Below, in pieces: positions 54,083 through 62,519 of a DNA stretch of 64,000 nucleotides (position 1 is the first letter of the stretch; every line of letters begins with the position of its first letter). The notes under the pieces are model-generated. The model saw only the letters and a list, made by a program, of their open reading frames with translations. It did not search any database and had not been told where the DNA came from. A program made the translations under genes and the position numbers. This stretch comes from Methylomonas sp. (GTDB taxonomy: Bacteria > Pseudomonadota > Gammaproteobacteria > Methylococcales > Methylomonadaceae): NCBI RefSeq assembly GCF_023228165.1, contig NZ_JALOBS010000006.1:1-64000 (forward strand), written 5' to 3'.

Positions 54083-55120
54083 ATGATCCGTTTTCCAGCC
54101 GAATGGGAACCGCAATCCGCCGTTGTCATTGCCTGGCCGCATGCCAGCGGCGACTTTGCCAACCTGTCCGCCGTCGAGGACTCCTATCATTTCATCGCCA
54201 CCACCATCAGCCGCTTCCAGCCGCTGATCATCCTTTGCAAGAACGGCGAACATGAAGTGCATATTCAAAGTCTGTTGAAAAGCACCGGCAACATCCATTT
54301 CGTGCAGGCCGATTACAACGATATCTGGGTACGGGACACTCTGTTTTTGAGCCTGGAATGGCAACACCCGAAAGCCAAACTGCAATTGGTCAATTTCCGC
54401 TTTAACGGCTGGGGCAACAAGTATCCTCACGACGCCGACAATGCCTTGAATCTGACGTTGTTTGCCCACCCGCTATTTAAAGGCCACCCATCTGCTTCAG
54501 TAGATTTGGTTTTGGAAGGCGGCAGCGTGGAATCAGACGGCCAAGGCACGGTGATGAGCACCAAAAACTGCCTGTTCAACCCCAATCGTAACCCTGATCT
54601 ATCCGAGCGAGCCATTGCCAGCCAAGTACAAAAATATCTCGGCGCACAACGTATGTTATGGCTGGAACAGGATAATCTGGCCGGCGACGACACCGATGCC
54701 CACATCGACACTCTGGCCCGCTTTTGCGCCCCCAATACCATTGCCTACAGCAGCTGCGACGATACCGGGGATACGCACTATCAAGGCCTGAAAAACATGG
54801 AAACGCAGTTAAAAGCCTTTAAAACGGCAACCGGCGACGCCTATAAACTGATCGCCCTGCCGCTGCCTAAACCGATCAGCGACGAAAACGGCCAACGCCT
54901 ACCGGCCAATTATGCCAATTTCCTGATTATCAATGGCGCGGTTTTGGTACCTATTTACGATGATGGCAACGATAAGGTGGCATTGGAACGTTTGACTGCT
55001 TGCTTTCCGGACCATGAAATCATCGCCGTTCCCTGCCGGCCATTGGTGCATCAGTACGGCAGTTTACATTGCGCCAGCATGCAAATCCCGGCGTTTGTCA
55101 GCTTAAACTTTGAACCGTAA
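54083..55120 (+). CDS. aguA: Agmatine deiminase
   Basis: Converts agmatine to N-carbamoylputrescine and ammonia. The 345-residue product has the peptidyl-arginine-deiminase fold: FPAEWEPQSAVVIAWPH at the start, DIWVRDT, LEGGSVESDGQGT, the catalytic histidine in DAHIDTLARF, and the nucleophile Cys330 in GSLHCASMQIP. The RDTGP seen in many homologues reads RDTLF here, a small divergence. GGGAG precedes the ATG. The next gene encodes the second enzyme of the pathway. Confidence 0.92.
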   Translation: MIRFPAEWEPQSAVVIAWPHASGDFANLSAVEDSYHFIATTISRFQPLIILCKNGEHEVHIQSLLKSTGNIHFVQADYNDIWVRDTLFLSLEWQHPKAKLQLVNFRFNGWGNKYPHDADNALNLTLFAHPLFKGHPSASVDLVLEGGSVESDGQGTVMSTKNCLFNPNRNPDLSERAIASQVQKYLGAQRMLWLEQDNLAGDDTDAHIDTLARFCAPNTIAYSSCDDTGDTHYQGLKNMETQLKAFKTATGDAYKLIALPLPKPISDENGQRLPANYANFLIINGAVLVPIYDDGNDKVALERLTACFPDHEIIAVPCRPLVHQYGSLHCASMQIPAFVSLNFEP

Positions 55121-55133
55121 CTTGTTCACCCAT

Positions 55134-55164
55134 TAGGGTACGCGCTGCGTACCCTAGCCTTTTT
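55134..55164 (+). terminator. Hairpin after aguA, REP-like
   Basis: TAGGGTACGC (55134-55143) pairs with GCGTACCCTA (55147-55156) around a three-base loop and is followed after GCC by five T residues. It can act as a terminator between aguA and aguB, and its form (central GCGCTGCG) resembles dispersed palindromes found elsewhere in such genomes. If it terminates, aguB needs its own promoter. Confidence 0.6.
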
Positions 55165-55187
55165 CATAATGCATTCTTTTACCCCCT

Positions 55188-56072
55188 ATGAAAAAATCCA
55201 TCATCGCCTGCGCCGTACAACAACCCTGCAATCGCGGCCGAGAAACCAATCTGGCTTATTCCATTAGCCAGATCGAAGCGGCCGCCAAGCAAAATGCCGA
55301 ACTGGTGGTACTGCCCGAACTGCATCTGGACCATTATTTTTGCCAAAGTGAAGATACCGATTGCTTCGATATGGCTCAAGCCATCCCCGGCCCGACTTGC
55401 GAAACGCTGAGCCAAGTGGCCGCCGACAACGGTGTGGTTATCGTATCGACGCTATTCGAAAAACGTGCCCCCGGCCTGTACCACAACACGGCCGTCGTGT
55501 TTGATAAAGACGGCAGCCTGGCCGGCACTTTCCGCAAAATGCACATCCCCGACGATCCGGGCTTTTACGAAAAGTTTTACTTTACCCCCGGCGATTTAGG
55601 TTTTACACCGATTGAAACCTCGATTGGTAAACTAGGCGTATTAATTTGCTGGGATCAGTGGTATCCGGAAGCCGCCCGCTTGATGGCCTTGGCCGGTGCC
55701 GACGTATTGATTTACCCCACCGCGATCGGCTGGAACCCGGATGATGATTCGGCGGAAAAACAACGTCAGCTGGATGCCTGGATTACCGTGCAGCGCGGGC
55801 ATGCCGTGGCTAACGGCTTGCCGTTAATCGCCTGTAACCGAATCGGATACGAGGCGGCGCCGGACCAAACCAACGGCATTCAATTCTGGGGCAACAGCTT
55901 CATCGTCGGCCCGCAGGGCGAATATCTCAGTCATGCCGACGACCATCAAGATACCCTGTTAACCGCTGCACTCGATCCCAAACGCAGCGAAGATGTGCGG
56001 CGCATCTGGCCGTTTTTACGTGATCGGCGTATCGACAGCTACTCAGAACTGGTAAAACGTTATATCGACTAA
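55188..56072 (+). CDS. aguB: N-carbamoylputrescine amidase
   Basis: A nitrilase-superfamily enzyme of 294 residues that hydrolyses N-carbamoylputrescine to putrescine, CO2 and ammonia. The catalytic triad is visible: Glu44 in VLPELHLDHY, Lys117 in FRKMHIPDDPGFYEK and Cys154 in LICWDQWYPEAARL. The sequence GWNPDDDSAEKQ is typical of AguB. It completes the agmatine route to putrescine with the preceding gene. Confidence 0.93.
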   Translation: MKKSIIACAVQQPCNRGRETNLAYSISQIEAAAKQNAELVVLPELHLDHYFCQSEDTDCFDMAQAIPGPTCETLSQVAADNGVVIVSTLFEKRAPGLYHNTAVVFDKDGSLAGTFRKMHIPDDPGFYEKFYFTPGDLGFTPIETSIGKLGVLICWDQWYPEAARLMALAGADVLIYPTAIGWNPDDDSAEKQRQLDAWITVQRGHAVANGLPLIACNRIGYEAAPDQTNGIQFWGNSFIVGPQGEYLSHADDHQDTLLTAALDPKRSEDVRRIWPFLRDRRIDSYSELVKRYID

Positions 56073-56148
56073 CAGGGGAATCAACCATTTTCAAAACGGA
56101 TATGCAGCTAAGCATTTGTATCAATCATGAAATCTCATCCACCCGGCC

Positions 56149-57708
56149 ATGCTTGAGTTAATCTGGATAGGCAGCGCCTATTTTATGGGATTGGTGGCTT
56201 CGCGGTTAATGCTGCCGCCACTGGTTGGCTATCTTCTGGCCGGCTATGCTTTGCATGCCGCTGGTTTCAGCCCGCTTGCCGCGCTGCCCCATATTGCTGA
56301 CATCGGTATCGAATTGCTGTTGTTTACGGTTGGTCTGAAAATCAAGCCCCGCTCGCTGATTCGTAGCGAGGTTCTCAGCGTAGGCGGCTGGCATTTGCTG
56401 ATCGTGGCCGGGTTTTCGACGCTGACATTTTTCTGGCTGGACCAGCATATTACCGGCGGTTTGATACTTGGTATCAGTCTGGCCTTCTCCAGTACCGTGC
56501 TGGCCATCAAGGTGCTGGAAGACAATGGCGAACTATCTTCGTTTCATGGCCGCGATGTAATGAGTATCCTGATTTTGCAGGATTTGATTGCCATCGCCTT
56601 GTTGGCTTTTACCGATGGACATCAACCCACGCCTTGGGCACTTGAATTGCTGCTCATTCCTTTTTTGCGTCCAATCGCCTATCTGTTACTGGAATCCAGC
56701 CGCAACGAAGAGTTGCGCCTACTGCTTGGCGTAACTATGGCGTTGGCGGGCGGCGTGTTTGCCGAACATCTGGAAATTTCCGCCGATATCGGGGCGTTGT
56801 TAACCGGCATCATGCTGGGCGGGCACAGTAAAACCGATGATATCGCACATAAACTCTGGAGTTTGAAAGAACTGTTTCTGGTGGCGTTTTTCTTGCAAAT
56901 CGGCCTTAACAATTTACCCACCCAGCAACAAGCATTGACCGCTTTGGCTTTATTAGCCTGGCTACCTCTGCAAGGCGGGCTGTTTTTCCTGCTCTTTATC
57001 TTGGCGGGTTTACGCGCTCGTACCGCCTTCGTATCGTCGCTAGCGCTGACGACCTATAGCGAATTCGCCCTGATCACCACTGATGCGGCGGTCAATTCAG
57101 GGTTGTTGGCGCAAGAGTGGCAAGCCATTATCAGCCTGACGGTCGCCGGCTCTCTGGCCATTGCAGCACCATTAAATCGTTATTCGCATATCCTGTTCGC
57201 CTGGCTGGAGCCGGTATTGAGTCGCTTTGAACGCAAACAGCGCCAACCCCATCTGGATCGTATTCCAGAATCGCTAGGCGTGGCCGAATGGCTGGTGATA
57301 GGCATGGGCCGCACCGGCACTTCCGCGTACAGAGCCTTGCAAGGCCAGGAAAAACGCGTGGTTGGCTTCGATGCCGACCCTACCGTCGTAGAAATCCATT
57401 TAGCCCAAAATCGCCGCGTGGTCTACGGCGACTCCGAGGATACCGAATTATGGAACGGCTTGCCCTTGGACAGGGTAAAAGGTGTGATTCTGACCTTACC
57501 GCAATTCAGTTTGAGATGTTCGGCCATCACACAGCTGAGAAATCTCGGCTACCAAGGTAAGATCGGGGCGATTTACTATTACGATGACGAGCAAAAAGAA
57601 ATAATCCGCTTGGGCGCCAATTTTGTAATTCACCCACTAGCCGAAGCTGGAATCCAAATGGCAAACCAGATGCTGGCCGCGCAGGCCGGTAGCTTGGCGG
57701 ATGAGTAG
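56149..57708 (+). CDS. CPA2-family cation/proton antiporter with RCK domain
   Basis: A 519-residue membrane protein. The N-terminal Na_H_exchanger domain has about twelve helices, including LGISLAFSSTVLAIKVLED and MSILILQDLIAIALL (about residues 100-150), as in KefB/YbaL-like proteins. The C-terminal TrkA-N domain starts at about residue 380 with EWLVIGMGRTGTSAYRAL and VVGFDADP, binding a nucleotide as gate control. It would exchange potassium or sodium for protons. It lies 78 bases upstream of the DUF1538 operon on the same strand. Confidence 0.88.
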   Translation: MLELIWIGSAYFMGLVASRLMLPPLVGYLLAGYALHAAGFSPLAALPHIADIGIELLLFTVGLKIKPRSLIRSEVLSVGGWHLLIVAGFSTLTFFWLDQHITGGLILGISLAFSSTVLAIKVLEDNGELSSFHGRDVMSILILQDLIAIALLAFTDGHQPTPWALELLLIPFLRPIAYLLLESSRNEELRLLLGVTMALAGGVFAEHLEISADIGALLTGIMLGGHSKTDDIAHKLWSLKELFLVAFFLQIGLNNLPTQQQALTALALLAWLPLQGGLFFLLFILAGLRARTAFVSSLALTTYSEFALITTDAAVNSGLLAQEWQAIISLTVAGSLAIAAPLNRYSHILFAWLEPVLSRFERKQRQPHLDRIPESLGVAEWLVIGMGRTGTSAYRALQGQEKRVVGFDADPTVVEIHLAQNRRVVYGDSEDTELWNGLPLDRVKGVILTLPQFSLRCSAITQLRNLGYQGKIGAIYYYDDEQKEIIRLGANFVIHPLAEAGIQMANQMLAAQAGSLADE

Positions 57709-57786
57709 GTTTACCGGTATACAAAGCAAGTAACGAACCATGGTTATGTTAAGCTACTACACTGACATTGAACCGGATAAACCACC

Positions 57787-58518
57787 ATGTTCAGTAACAA
57801 TCGATTGTTCAGATTAATCATCAGCAGCTGCCTGGATCTGACACCGATTTTACTGGTGGTACTGGCTTTTCAATTGCTGGTGATTCGCCAGCCTATCCCC
57901 AATGTAGCCGAATTAATTATCGGCTCGTTGTTTGTGGTATTGGGGTTAACCTTTTTTATGCTGGGTCTGGAACAAAGTCTGTTTCCGATCGGCGAATCCA
58001 TGGCCAACGCCTTTGCCCGCAAGGGCAGCTTGTTTTGGCTACTGATGTTTGCGTTCTGCCTGGGCTTCGGCACCACCATCGCCGAACCCGCCTTGATCGC
58101 TATCACCCAGGAAGCGGCCAATATTGCCAGCCGAGCCCAATTGATTGAGGCCGACGACAGCGCGGTGCAAAATTATGCTTTAGGCTTACGACTCACTGTA
58201 GCGACATCGGTGGGCTTTGCCATCGTGGTGGGTGTGTTCCGCATCATCATGGGCTGGCCGCTGCATTATTTCATCATCGGCGGTTACATCACGGTGATTG
58301 CCATGACCCCGTTTGCCCCCCAGGAAATCATCGGCATAGCCTACGATTCCGGTGGCGTCACCACCTCCACCATCACCGTACCGCTGGTGACGGCATTGGG
58401 CATCGGTTTGGCCAACTCCATCAAAGGTCGCAACCCGGTGATAGACGGCTTTGGCTTGATTGCCTTTGCGTCCCTGACACCGATGATTTTTGTGATGGCT
58501 TTCGGCATGCTGGCATGA
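57787..58518 (+). CDS. DUF1538 membrane protein, first half
   Basis: A 243-residue protein with about six to seven membrane helices. Motifs conserved with the next gene are GLEQSLFPIGE (60-70), GTTIAEPALIAI (95-106) and GGVTTSTITVPLVTALG (189-205), the last probably lining a pore. The DUF1538 family is uncharacterised; the repeated glycine/threonine motif suggests an ion or small-anion transporter, which is inference. Its gene overlaps the next by four bases (ATGA). The two proteins look like halves of one transporter produced by duplication. Confidence 0.85.
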   Translation: MFSNNRLFRLIISSCLDLTPILLVVLAFQLLVIRQPIPNVAELIIGSLFVVLGLTFFMLGLEQSLFPIGESMANAFARKGSLFWLLMFAFCLGFGTTIAEPALIAITQEAANIASRAQLIEADDSAVQNYALGLRLTVATSVGFAIVVGVFRIIMGWPLHYFIIGGYITVIAMTPFAPQEIIGIAYDSGGVTTSTITVPLVTALGIGLANSIKGRNPVIDGFGLIAFASLTPMIFVMAFGMLA

Positions 58519-59294
58519 TCGAGTGGTTACAACAGTTTCTGGATGCCTTATTGGCAACCGGTCGCGATGTGCTGCCGATTGCAGCCATCATCATTGGTTT
58601 TCAGTTACTGGTCATACGCAAACCGCTGGTGCATCCCACTAAGACCCTGCTGGGTTTTATCAACGTTTTGATTGGTATCACTTTTTTCCTGGACGGCCTG
58701 AAAATGGCGTTATTTCCGTTGGGCGAACTGATGGCATCCCAATTGACCGCTCCGGAGTTTCTGAATATTCCCGATACCGCCATTACCGCGGACTGGCGCA
58801 ATTATGGCTGGGTTTATCTGTTCGGCGCTTGCATCGGCTTCGCCACCACCCTGGCAGAACCGTCTTTACTGGCGGTGGCTATCAAAGCTGAGGAAATTTC
58901 CGGAAAGGCCATCAGCGCCTGGGGTTTACGCATTGCCGTGTCCTTCGGTGTGGCTTTCGGCATAAGTTTGGGCACCTTCCGTATCGTCTCCGGCACCGAG
59001 CTGTATTATTACATCGTAGTTGGCTATATCATCGTGGTGATTCAAACCTTGTTCGCACCCAAAATGATTATCGGCCTAGCTTACGATTCCGGCGGCGTCA
59101 CTACCTCAACCGTCACAGTACCGCTGGTGACTGCGCTAGGCCTGGGTTTGGCATCCACGGTACCAGGCCGTAACCCGTTGCTGGACGGCTTTGGCCTGGT
59201 GGCTTTTGCCAGTTTGTTTCCGATTATTACCGTTCTAGGCTATGCTCAGCTCGCCGAATGGCGGAGCAAAAGACGTCAATCAAATCATTCTTGA
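58515..59294 (+). CDS. DUF1538 membrane protein, second half
   Basis: A 259-residue paralogue of the previous protein with the same helices and motifs: GLKMALFPLGE (61-71), ATTLAEPSLLAV (110-121) and GGVTTSTVTVPLVTALG (193-209). The region PEFLNIPDTAITADW is an extra soluble loop not present in the first half. The two proteins could assemble as a heterodimer with inverted or parallel repeats. It is followed after eight bases by the PII-like gene. Confidence 0.85.
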   Translation: MIEWLQQFLDALLATGRDVLPIAAIIIGFQLLVIRKPLVHPTKTLLGFINVLIGITFFLDGLKMALFPLGELMASQLTAPEFLNIPDTAITADWRNYGWVYLFGACIGFATTLAEPSLLAVAIKAEEISGKAISAWGLRIAVSFGVAFGISLGTFRIVSGTELYYYIVVGYIIVVIQTLFAPKMIIGLAYDSGGVTTSTVTVPLVTALGLGLASTVPGRNPLLDGFGLVAFASLFPIITVLGYAQLAEWRSKRRQSNHS

Positions 59295-59302
59295 GGATTA
59301 TC

Positions 59303-59653
59303 ATGCGCTTTAAACTCATCATAGCTTTTGTGGATGACACCAAAACCGACTTGGTCATGGATACCGCTCGGAAAAACGGCGCCAAAGGGGCGACCGTCAT
59401 CACCCAGGCCCGTGGCGAAGGCATTAAACAGGCCAAAACCTTTCTTGGCCTGACGCTGGAAGTGCAGCGTGATGTCTTGCTGTTTTTAGTCGAAGAACAT
59501 TTAAGCCGCCATATTCTGGAAAAAATTGCCAAAGCCGGCGAGTTTGATTCCAAGCCCGGCTCGGGCATTGCATTTAAAATCGATGTGGAAGACGCGATTG
59601 GCGTCATGCATCAAGTAGAAGAACTCACTCAAGAATTGGAAGACGAAATATGA
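59303..59653 (+). CDS. PII-like signalling protein
   Basis: A 116-residue protein of the P-II/GlnB fold: RFKLIIAFVDDTKTDLVMD, then GATVITQARGEG at the T-loop, and FKIDVEDAIGV at the nucleotide-binding C-terminus (GSGIAFKIDV). The T-loop lacks the tyrosine used for uridylylation in GlnB, so it resembles the SbtB- or transporter-linked PII-like group. The start at 59303 is chosen because TTGAGGA lies nine bases upstream; the in-frame ATG at 59258 overlaps the DUF1538 gene. It would bind ATP/ADP or another nucleotide and control the adjacent membrane pair. Confidence 0.85.
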   Translation: MRFKLIIAFVDDTKTDLVMDTARKNGAKGATVITQARGEGIKQAKTFLGLTLEVQRDVLLFLVEEHLSRHILEKIAKAGEFDSKPGSGIAFKIDVEDAIGVMHQVEELTQELEDEI

Positions 59654-60057
59654 TCGACACCAATAAAATAATCCGCGTCAGAGACATCATGCGTACCGAC
59701 TTTGCCGGCATTGACGGTTCGGCAACCGTTAAAGACGCCTTGATTATGATGAAAAAGCATAAAACCTCGGTGCTGATCGTCAACAAGCGCCATGAGTTCG
59801 ACGAATACGGCTTGGTCACTTCCGGCGACATCGCTCGGCATGTGCTGGCCGAAGATCGGGCCCCCGACAGGGTTAATGTGTATGAAATCATGGACTGCCC
59901 GGTTATACAGGTGAGCCCGGAGATGGATATTCGACTTTGCTCGAAATTGTTTGCCAATTACGATCTGGTGCGTGCGCCCGTGATTGAAAACGGCACGGTA
60001 ATCGGCATGGTCAGCCCCAACGCCTTGGTGCTGGACGGCATGTATAAGAACCTCTAA
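59650..60057 (+). CDS. CBS-pair protein
   Basis: A 135-residue protein consisting of two CBS motifs (about 8-65 and 75-132), beginning VRDIMRTDFAGIDGSATVKD and ending GTVIGMVSPNALVLDG. CBS pairs usually bind AMP, ATP or SAM and act as regulatory modules. The gene overlaps the PII-like gene by four bases. Two nucleotide-sensing proteins encoded with one membrane pair suggest tight control by cell energy or nitrogen/carbon status. Confidence 0.9.
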   Translation: MIDTNKIIRVRDIMRTDFAGIDGSATVKDALIMMKKHKTSVLIVNKRHEFDEYGLVTSGDIARHVLAEDRAPDRVNVYEIMDCPVIQVSPEMDIRLCSKLFANYDLVRAPVIENGTVIGMVSPNALVLDGMYKNL

Positions 60058-60309
60058 CAGAGTGACGGACGGCTCGCCGGCGGGAATTCGCATATGCCGA
60101 CCAAAAACAACCACTAATTCCGAATTGGTTGCGCCAATAGAGCATGCGGTCTGTTGAAAGAAGATAATTGACGCAATCGACCCCTAGCAGCCAATGAAAA
60201 TTAAATTGAAAAGACAAGAGGGCAAATAAGCTGCCATTCAAAATGTAGGGGCGTTTTACCCTAAAGGGTATAAAAGCTTGCGTAATCGCACATTTTGAAG
60301 TCAACATTC

Positions 60310-60336
60310 CTCCGATTACGCTATCGCTAATCGGAG
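60310..60336. repeat. REP-like palindrome at the truncated methyltransferase end
   Basis: CTCCGATTA (60310-60318) pairs with TAATCGGAG (60328-60336) around CGCTATCGC. The following CTAC supplies the TAG stop of the methyltransferase gene on the minus strand. The sequence family matches the palindrome at 39218-39255. The element may mark the point where the gene was cut. Confidence 0.7.
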
Positions 60337-61008
60337 CTACGCGGGCTGAAAATCAATAATATTAGCTTTTGTTGAGTCTTGAAAAGTTCTTTCCCAAGTT
60401 GAAAAATTGCCAAAAGAACGTTTTACATCTTTATTCGTTCGCAAATTTAAATTGGCTCGATGAAATAAGTTAAATGGTCGCTTTTTTAAACATGCCTGAA
60501 ATAAGCAATAAAAATAAACGCTACGCTGATGTGGATTTTCTACGGCATGAATTGCTTTCGCTGCACCGTCCAACCATTGATTTTCTTCATCCGTGTAATA
60601 CATGTTGGCGAATGTCTTTGTTATAAAACCATTTTCTGGTTTTATACTTTCTATAAATTGATAAGCATCGTTAATATCGGAAAAAGGGAATTTGTCGGCC
60701 AATAAAGCCTGAGCTGAAATGGTGTTGCTGAGCAGAGCGTCGTGGTAATAAATCTGTTTGCCCATTGCCTTAAACAACAGTGAAACGCTAGCCGTTCCGC
60801 CAAAACCATCCAATACCGTATTGAACGGCAAGTCCTTAACTGCGTGATATATCCAGCTCAACAAACGGCGTTTGCTACCGTAATATCTTGTTTTCGGAAA
60901 CTTCGAGATAGCCAATTCAATTTCGGCATCGTTGAACGCCCTGGGTTTCTGGATGCTCCAGTTTATTGCGGCGCTAATTGATTCGGAAGGTAGATAATCG
61001 AAAGTCAT
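60337..61008 (-). pseudogene. Truncated D12-class adenine-specific DNA methyltransferase
   Basis: A 223-residue protein matching the N-terminal two-thirds of a D12-class N6-adenine methyltransferase. Motif X-like KTRYYGSKRRLLSW (39-52) and motif I VLDGFGGTASVSLLFK (65-80) bind SAM, and KRSFGNFSTWERTF matches the family. The catalytic DPPY motif IV that should follow is missing: the frame ends at QPA and a TAG inside the REP-like palindrome. It probably cannot methylate DNA. No restriction partner is next to it. It may be a relic of a lost restriction-modification system. Confidence 0.75.
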
Positions 61009-61093
61009 ATCAAAATGCTAACAAGAGAACTGCGTAAACTGAACATTATTGGAAATGGATCCGAAGTAAGGTGGTTGGGTTAGATTTTTAGGA

Positions 61094-61366
61094 TTAATGC
61101 TTGTCTCGATAAACGTCTTTTCGATGGCCCAATTCAACGACTAAAACAATTAATTCGTCGTCTTGGATTTGGCAAATCAAGCGGTAGTCGCCAACCCGAT
61201 AGCGCCAGTATACGGACAATTTGCCTTGCAAGGCTTTGCCGGAAATGCGCGGATTGTCTTGCTCGGCCAACTGAGTGAGAAAGGTCTTGATTCTGTCGCG
61301 GACCGGTTTGTCCAGCTTGTTGATGGCTTTGGCGGCGCCAGTCTTAAGCTTAACGCTCCAAGGCAT
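61094..61366 (-). CDS. RelE/ParE-family toxin
   Basis: A 90-residue toxin: MPWSVKLKTGAAKAINKLDK, then RIKTFLTQLAEQ, and the core LSVYWRYRVGDYRLICQIQD ending in VELGHRKDVYR. This is the RelE/StbE fold, which cleaves mRNA at the ribosome. The ATG at 61366 lies within the end of the antitoxin gene; the overlap is typical of RelBE modules. Start codons further upstream (to 61408) would make the N-terminus unlike the family. Confidence 0.88.
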   Translation of the reverse strand: MPWSVKLKTGAAKAINKLDKPVRDRIKTFLTQLAEQDNPRISGKALQGKLSVYWRYRVGDYRLICQIQDDELIVLVVELGHRKDVYRDKH

Positions 61367-61574
61367 TGAGTTGTTGCTCCCATTCCTCCAAGCTGATCGT
61401 ATCGTCATTACCGCTCGTCAATTCTGCTAACGCAGCATCTGCGGCGGCGACATCCGCCAAATCTTCAAGGTAATCACTGAGTAAATTTTTGATCAGTTGC
61501 GCGGGGCTGACGTGTTCCCGCTCGGACAATTGGCGGAGCAGGTTCGCCGTGTCGTCATCGATATTTAGTGTCAT
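61350..61574 (-). CDS. RelB-like antitoxin
   Basis: A 74-residue antitoxin for the overlapping toxin gene. The N-terminus MTLNIDDDTANLLRQLSERE is the strand of a ribbon-helix-helix DNA-binding domain, followed by AQLIKNLLSDYLED. The acidic C-terminal part (LTSGNDDTISLEEWEQQL) should wrap the toxin. The ATG at 61574 is one codon after another at 61577; either may be used. The module would repress its own promoter. Confidence 0.85.
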   Translation of the reverse strand: MTLNIDDDTANLLRQLSEREHVSPAQLIKNLLSDYLEDLADVAAADAALAELTSGNDDTISLEEWEQQLNALER

Positions 61575-61577
61575 CAT

Positions 61578-61920
61578 GCTGCTGCCTGTATTGTGATTTT
61601 AGACGCTTAGTCTCGTTGTATAACGCCGAACAAACAAGGTGAGCCGGAATGTTCGTTCTAAGCAATGTAAAGCTGTGGACGACCGAGAATATATTTATCC
61701 TCTGGGAGAATGCCCCCCCTTGCCCTTCGACAACCTCTGGAAGAACAGTACTTTTCATGGCCCAACTGCTCTTGGTTTATTGATGATTCTAGCATGGGTT
61801 CCGGTTTTCAATATCTGCTTTGCGGTTTATAGCAGGCAACGGCTATCGGCGCTACAGCAATGTGGCAGCTTGTTTCAAGCCAGTCGGCGCCGCTAACGGA
61901 TTTAATCTGAATAGGCAAAA
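61578..61920. other. Intergenic region upstream of the toxin-antitoxin module
   Basis: About 340 bases without a supported gene. It must contain the antitoxin promoter. Short open frames on both strands lack ribosome binding sites and family matches. Confidence 0.4.
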
Positions 61921-62115
61921 TCAGCAACAACGCTTGACGCCATTCCATTTGCGTTGGGTTTCCGCGGCAAAAAATGCTTTGCGAGTCAGTGGCCGCCCTT
62001 CCGAAGTATGTTGCCGCCGCCAGTGAGTCAAATAGCGTTGATAGGCGGCCTCGCCGTTCCAGCTTTGCCAGAGCTTGAAAATAAAAGACGCTGCCGATTT
62101 AAGGTTCTGTTTCAT
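61921..62115 (-). CDS. Orphan YbdD/YjiX-family small protein
   Basis: A 64-residue protein matching the YbdD/YjiX family (DUF466): KLWQSWNGEAAYQRYLTHWR, SEGRPLTRKAFFAAETQRKW, and the C-terminal KRCC. Family members usually follow the CstA/BtsT pyruvate or peptide transporter gene and are thought to assist it. No such transporter gene is next to it here: the upstream neighbour is a PilZ gene. It could act in trans or be left over from a lost operon. GGAG lies before the ATG. Confidence 0.8.
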   Translation of the reverse strand: MKQNLKSAASFIFKLWQSWNGEAAYQRYLTHWRRQHTSEGRPLTRKAFFAAETQRKWNGVKRCC

Positions 62116-62116
62116 A

Positions 62117-62473
62117 CTATTCTGGCTCCACCGCGTATTTCACGCATTCAAACATTAAGTTGTCCAACTGCTCTTCGGAATGTTGATCGGCGTACTGCAC
62201 GCCGCATTCATGCTTTTCTTGAATGTGCTTGATCATGCCGTGGATGGAAACCGATACGCCGGACTCGGGTAAAATGATGGAGATCCTGAGCTCAGCCTGA
62301 TCGATTTCCGGATTCAGAGGCTCGGCCAGTTTAATTTTGATACCTTTATAACTCATATCCACCACCACCCCATTGATAACAATTTCCGCGTCGGGTGGCG
62401 GCGGTTCGATAATGATATGCGCTGTAAGTCCTTCGGGATTAAATCGTTTATGAATACGTTGATCGGCTTCCAC
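62117..62473 (-). CDS. PilZ-domain protein
   Basis: A protein of about 118 residues with a single PilZ domain: DQRIHKRFNPEG carries the basic cyclic-di-GMP binding arm in weakened form, then VDMSYKGIKIKL matches the D/NxSxxG motif, and ESGVSVSIHGMIKHI follows. I choose a GTG at 62473 with GGAG seven bases upstream over a TTG at 62515. It probably binds cyclic-di-GMP; the target is unknown. It is encoded directly upstream of the YbdD-like gene on the same strand. Confidence 0.82.
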   Translation of the reverse strand: MEADQRIHKRFNPEGLTAHIIIEPPPPDAEIVINGVVVDMSYKGIKIKLAEPLNPEIDQAELRISIILPESGVSVSIHGMIKHIQEKHECGVQYADQHSEEQLDNLMFECVKYAVEPE

Positions 62474-62519
62474 TTTCTGGCTCCATGTTGGGCATGGCTG
62501 AGAGTATAGGCACAATCCC

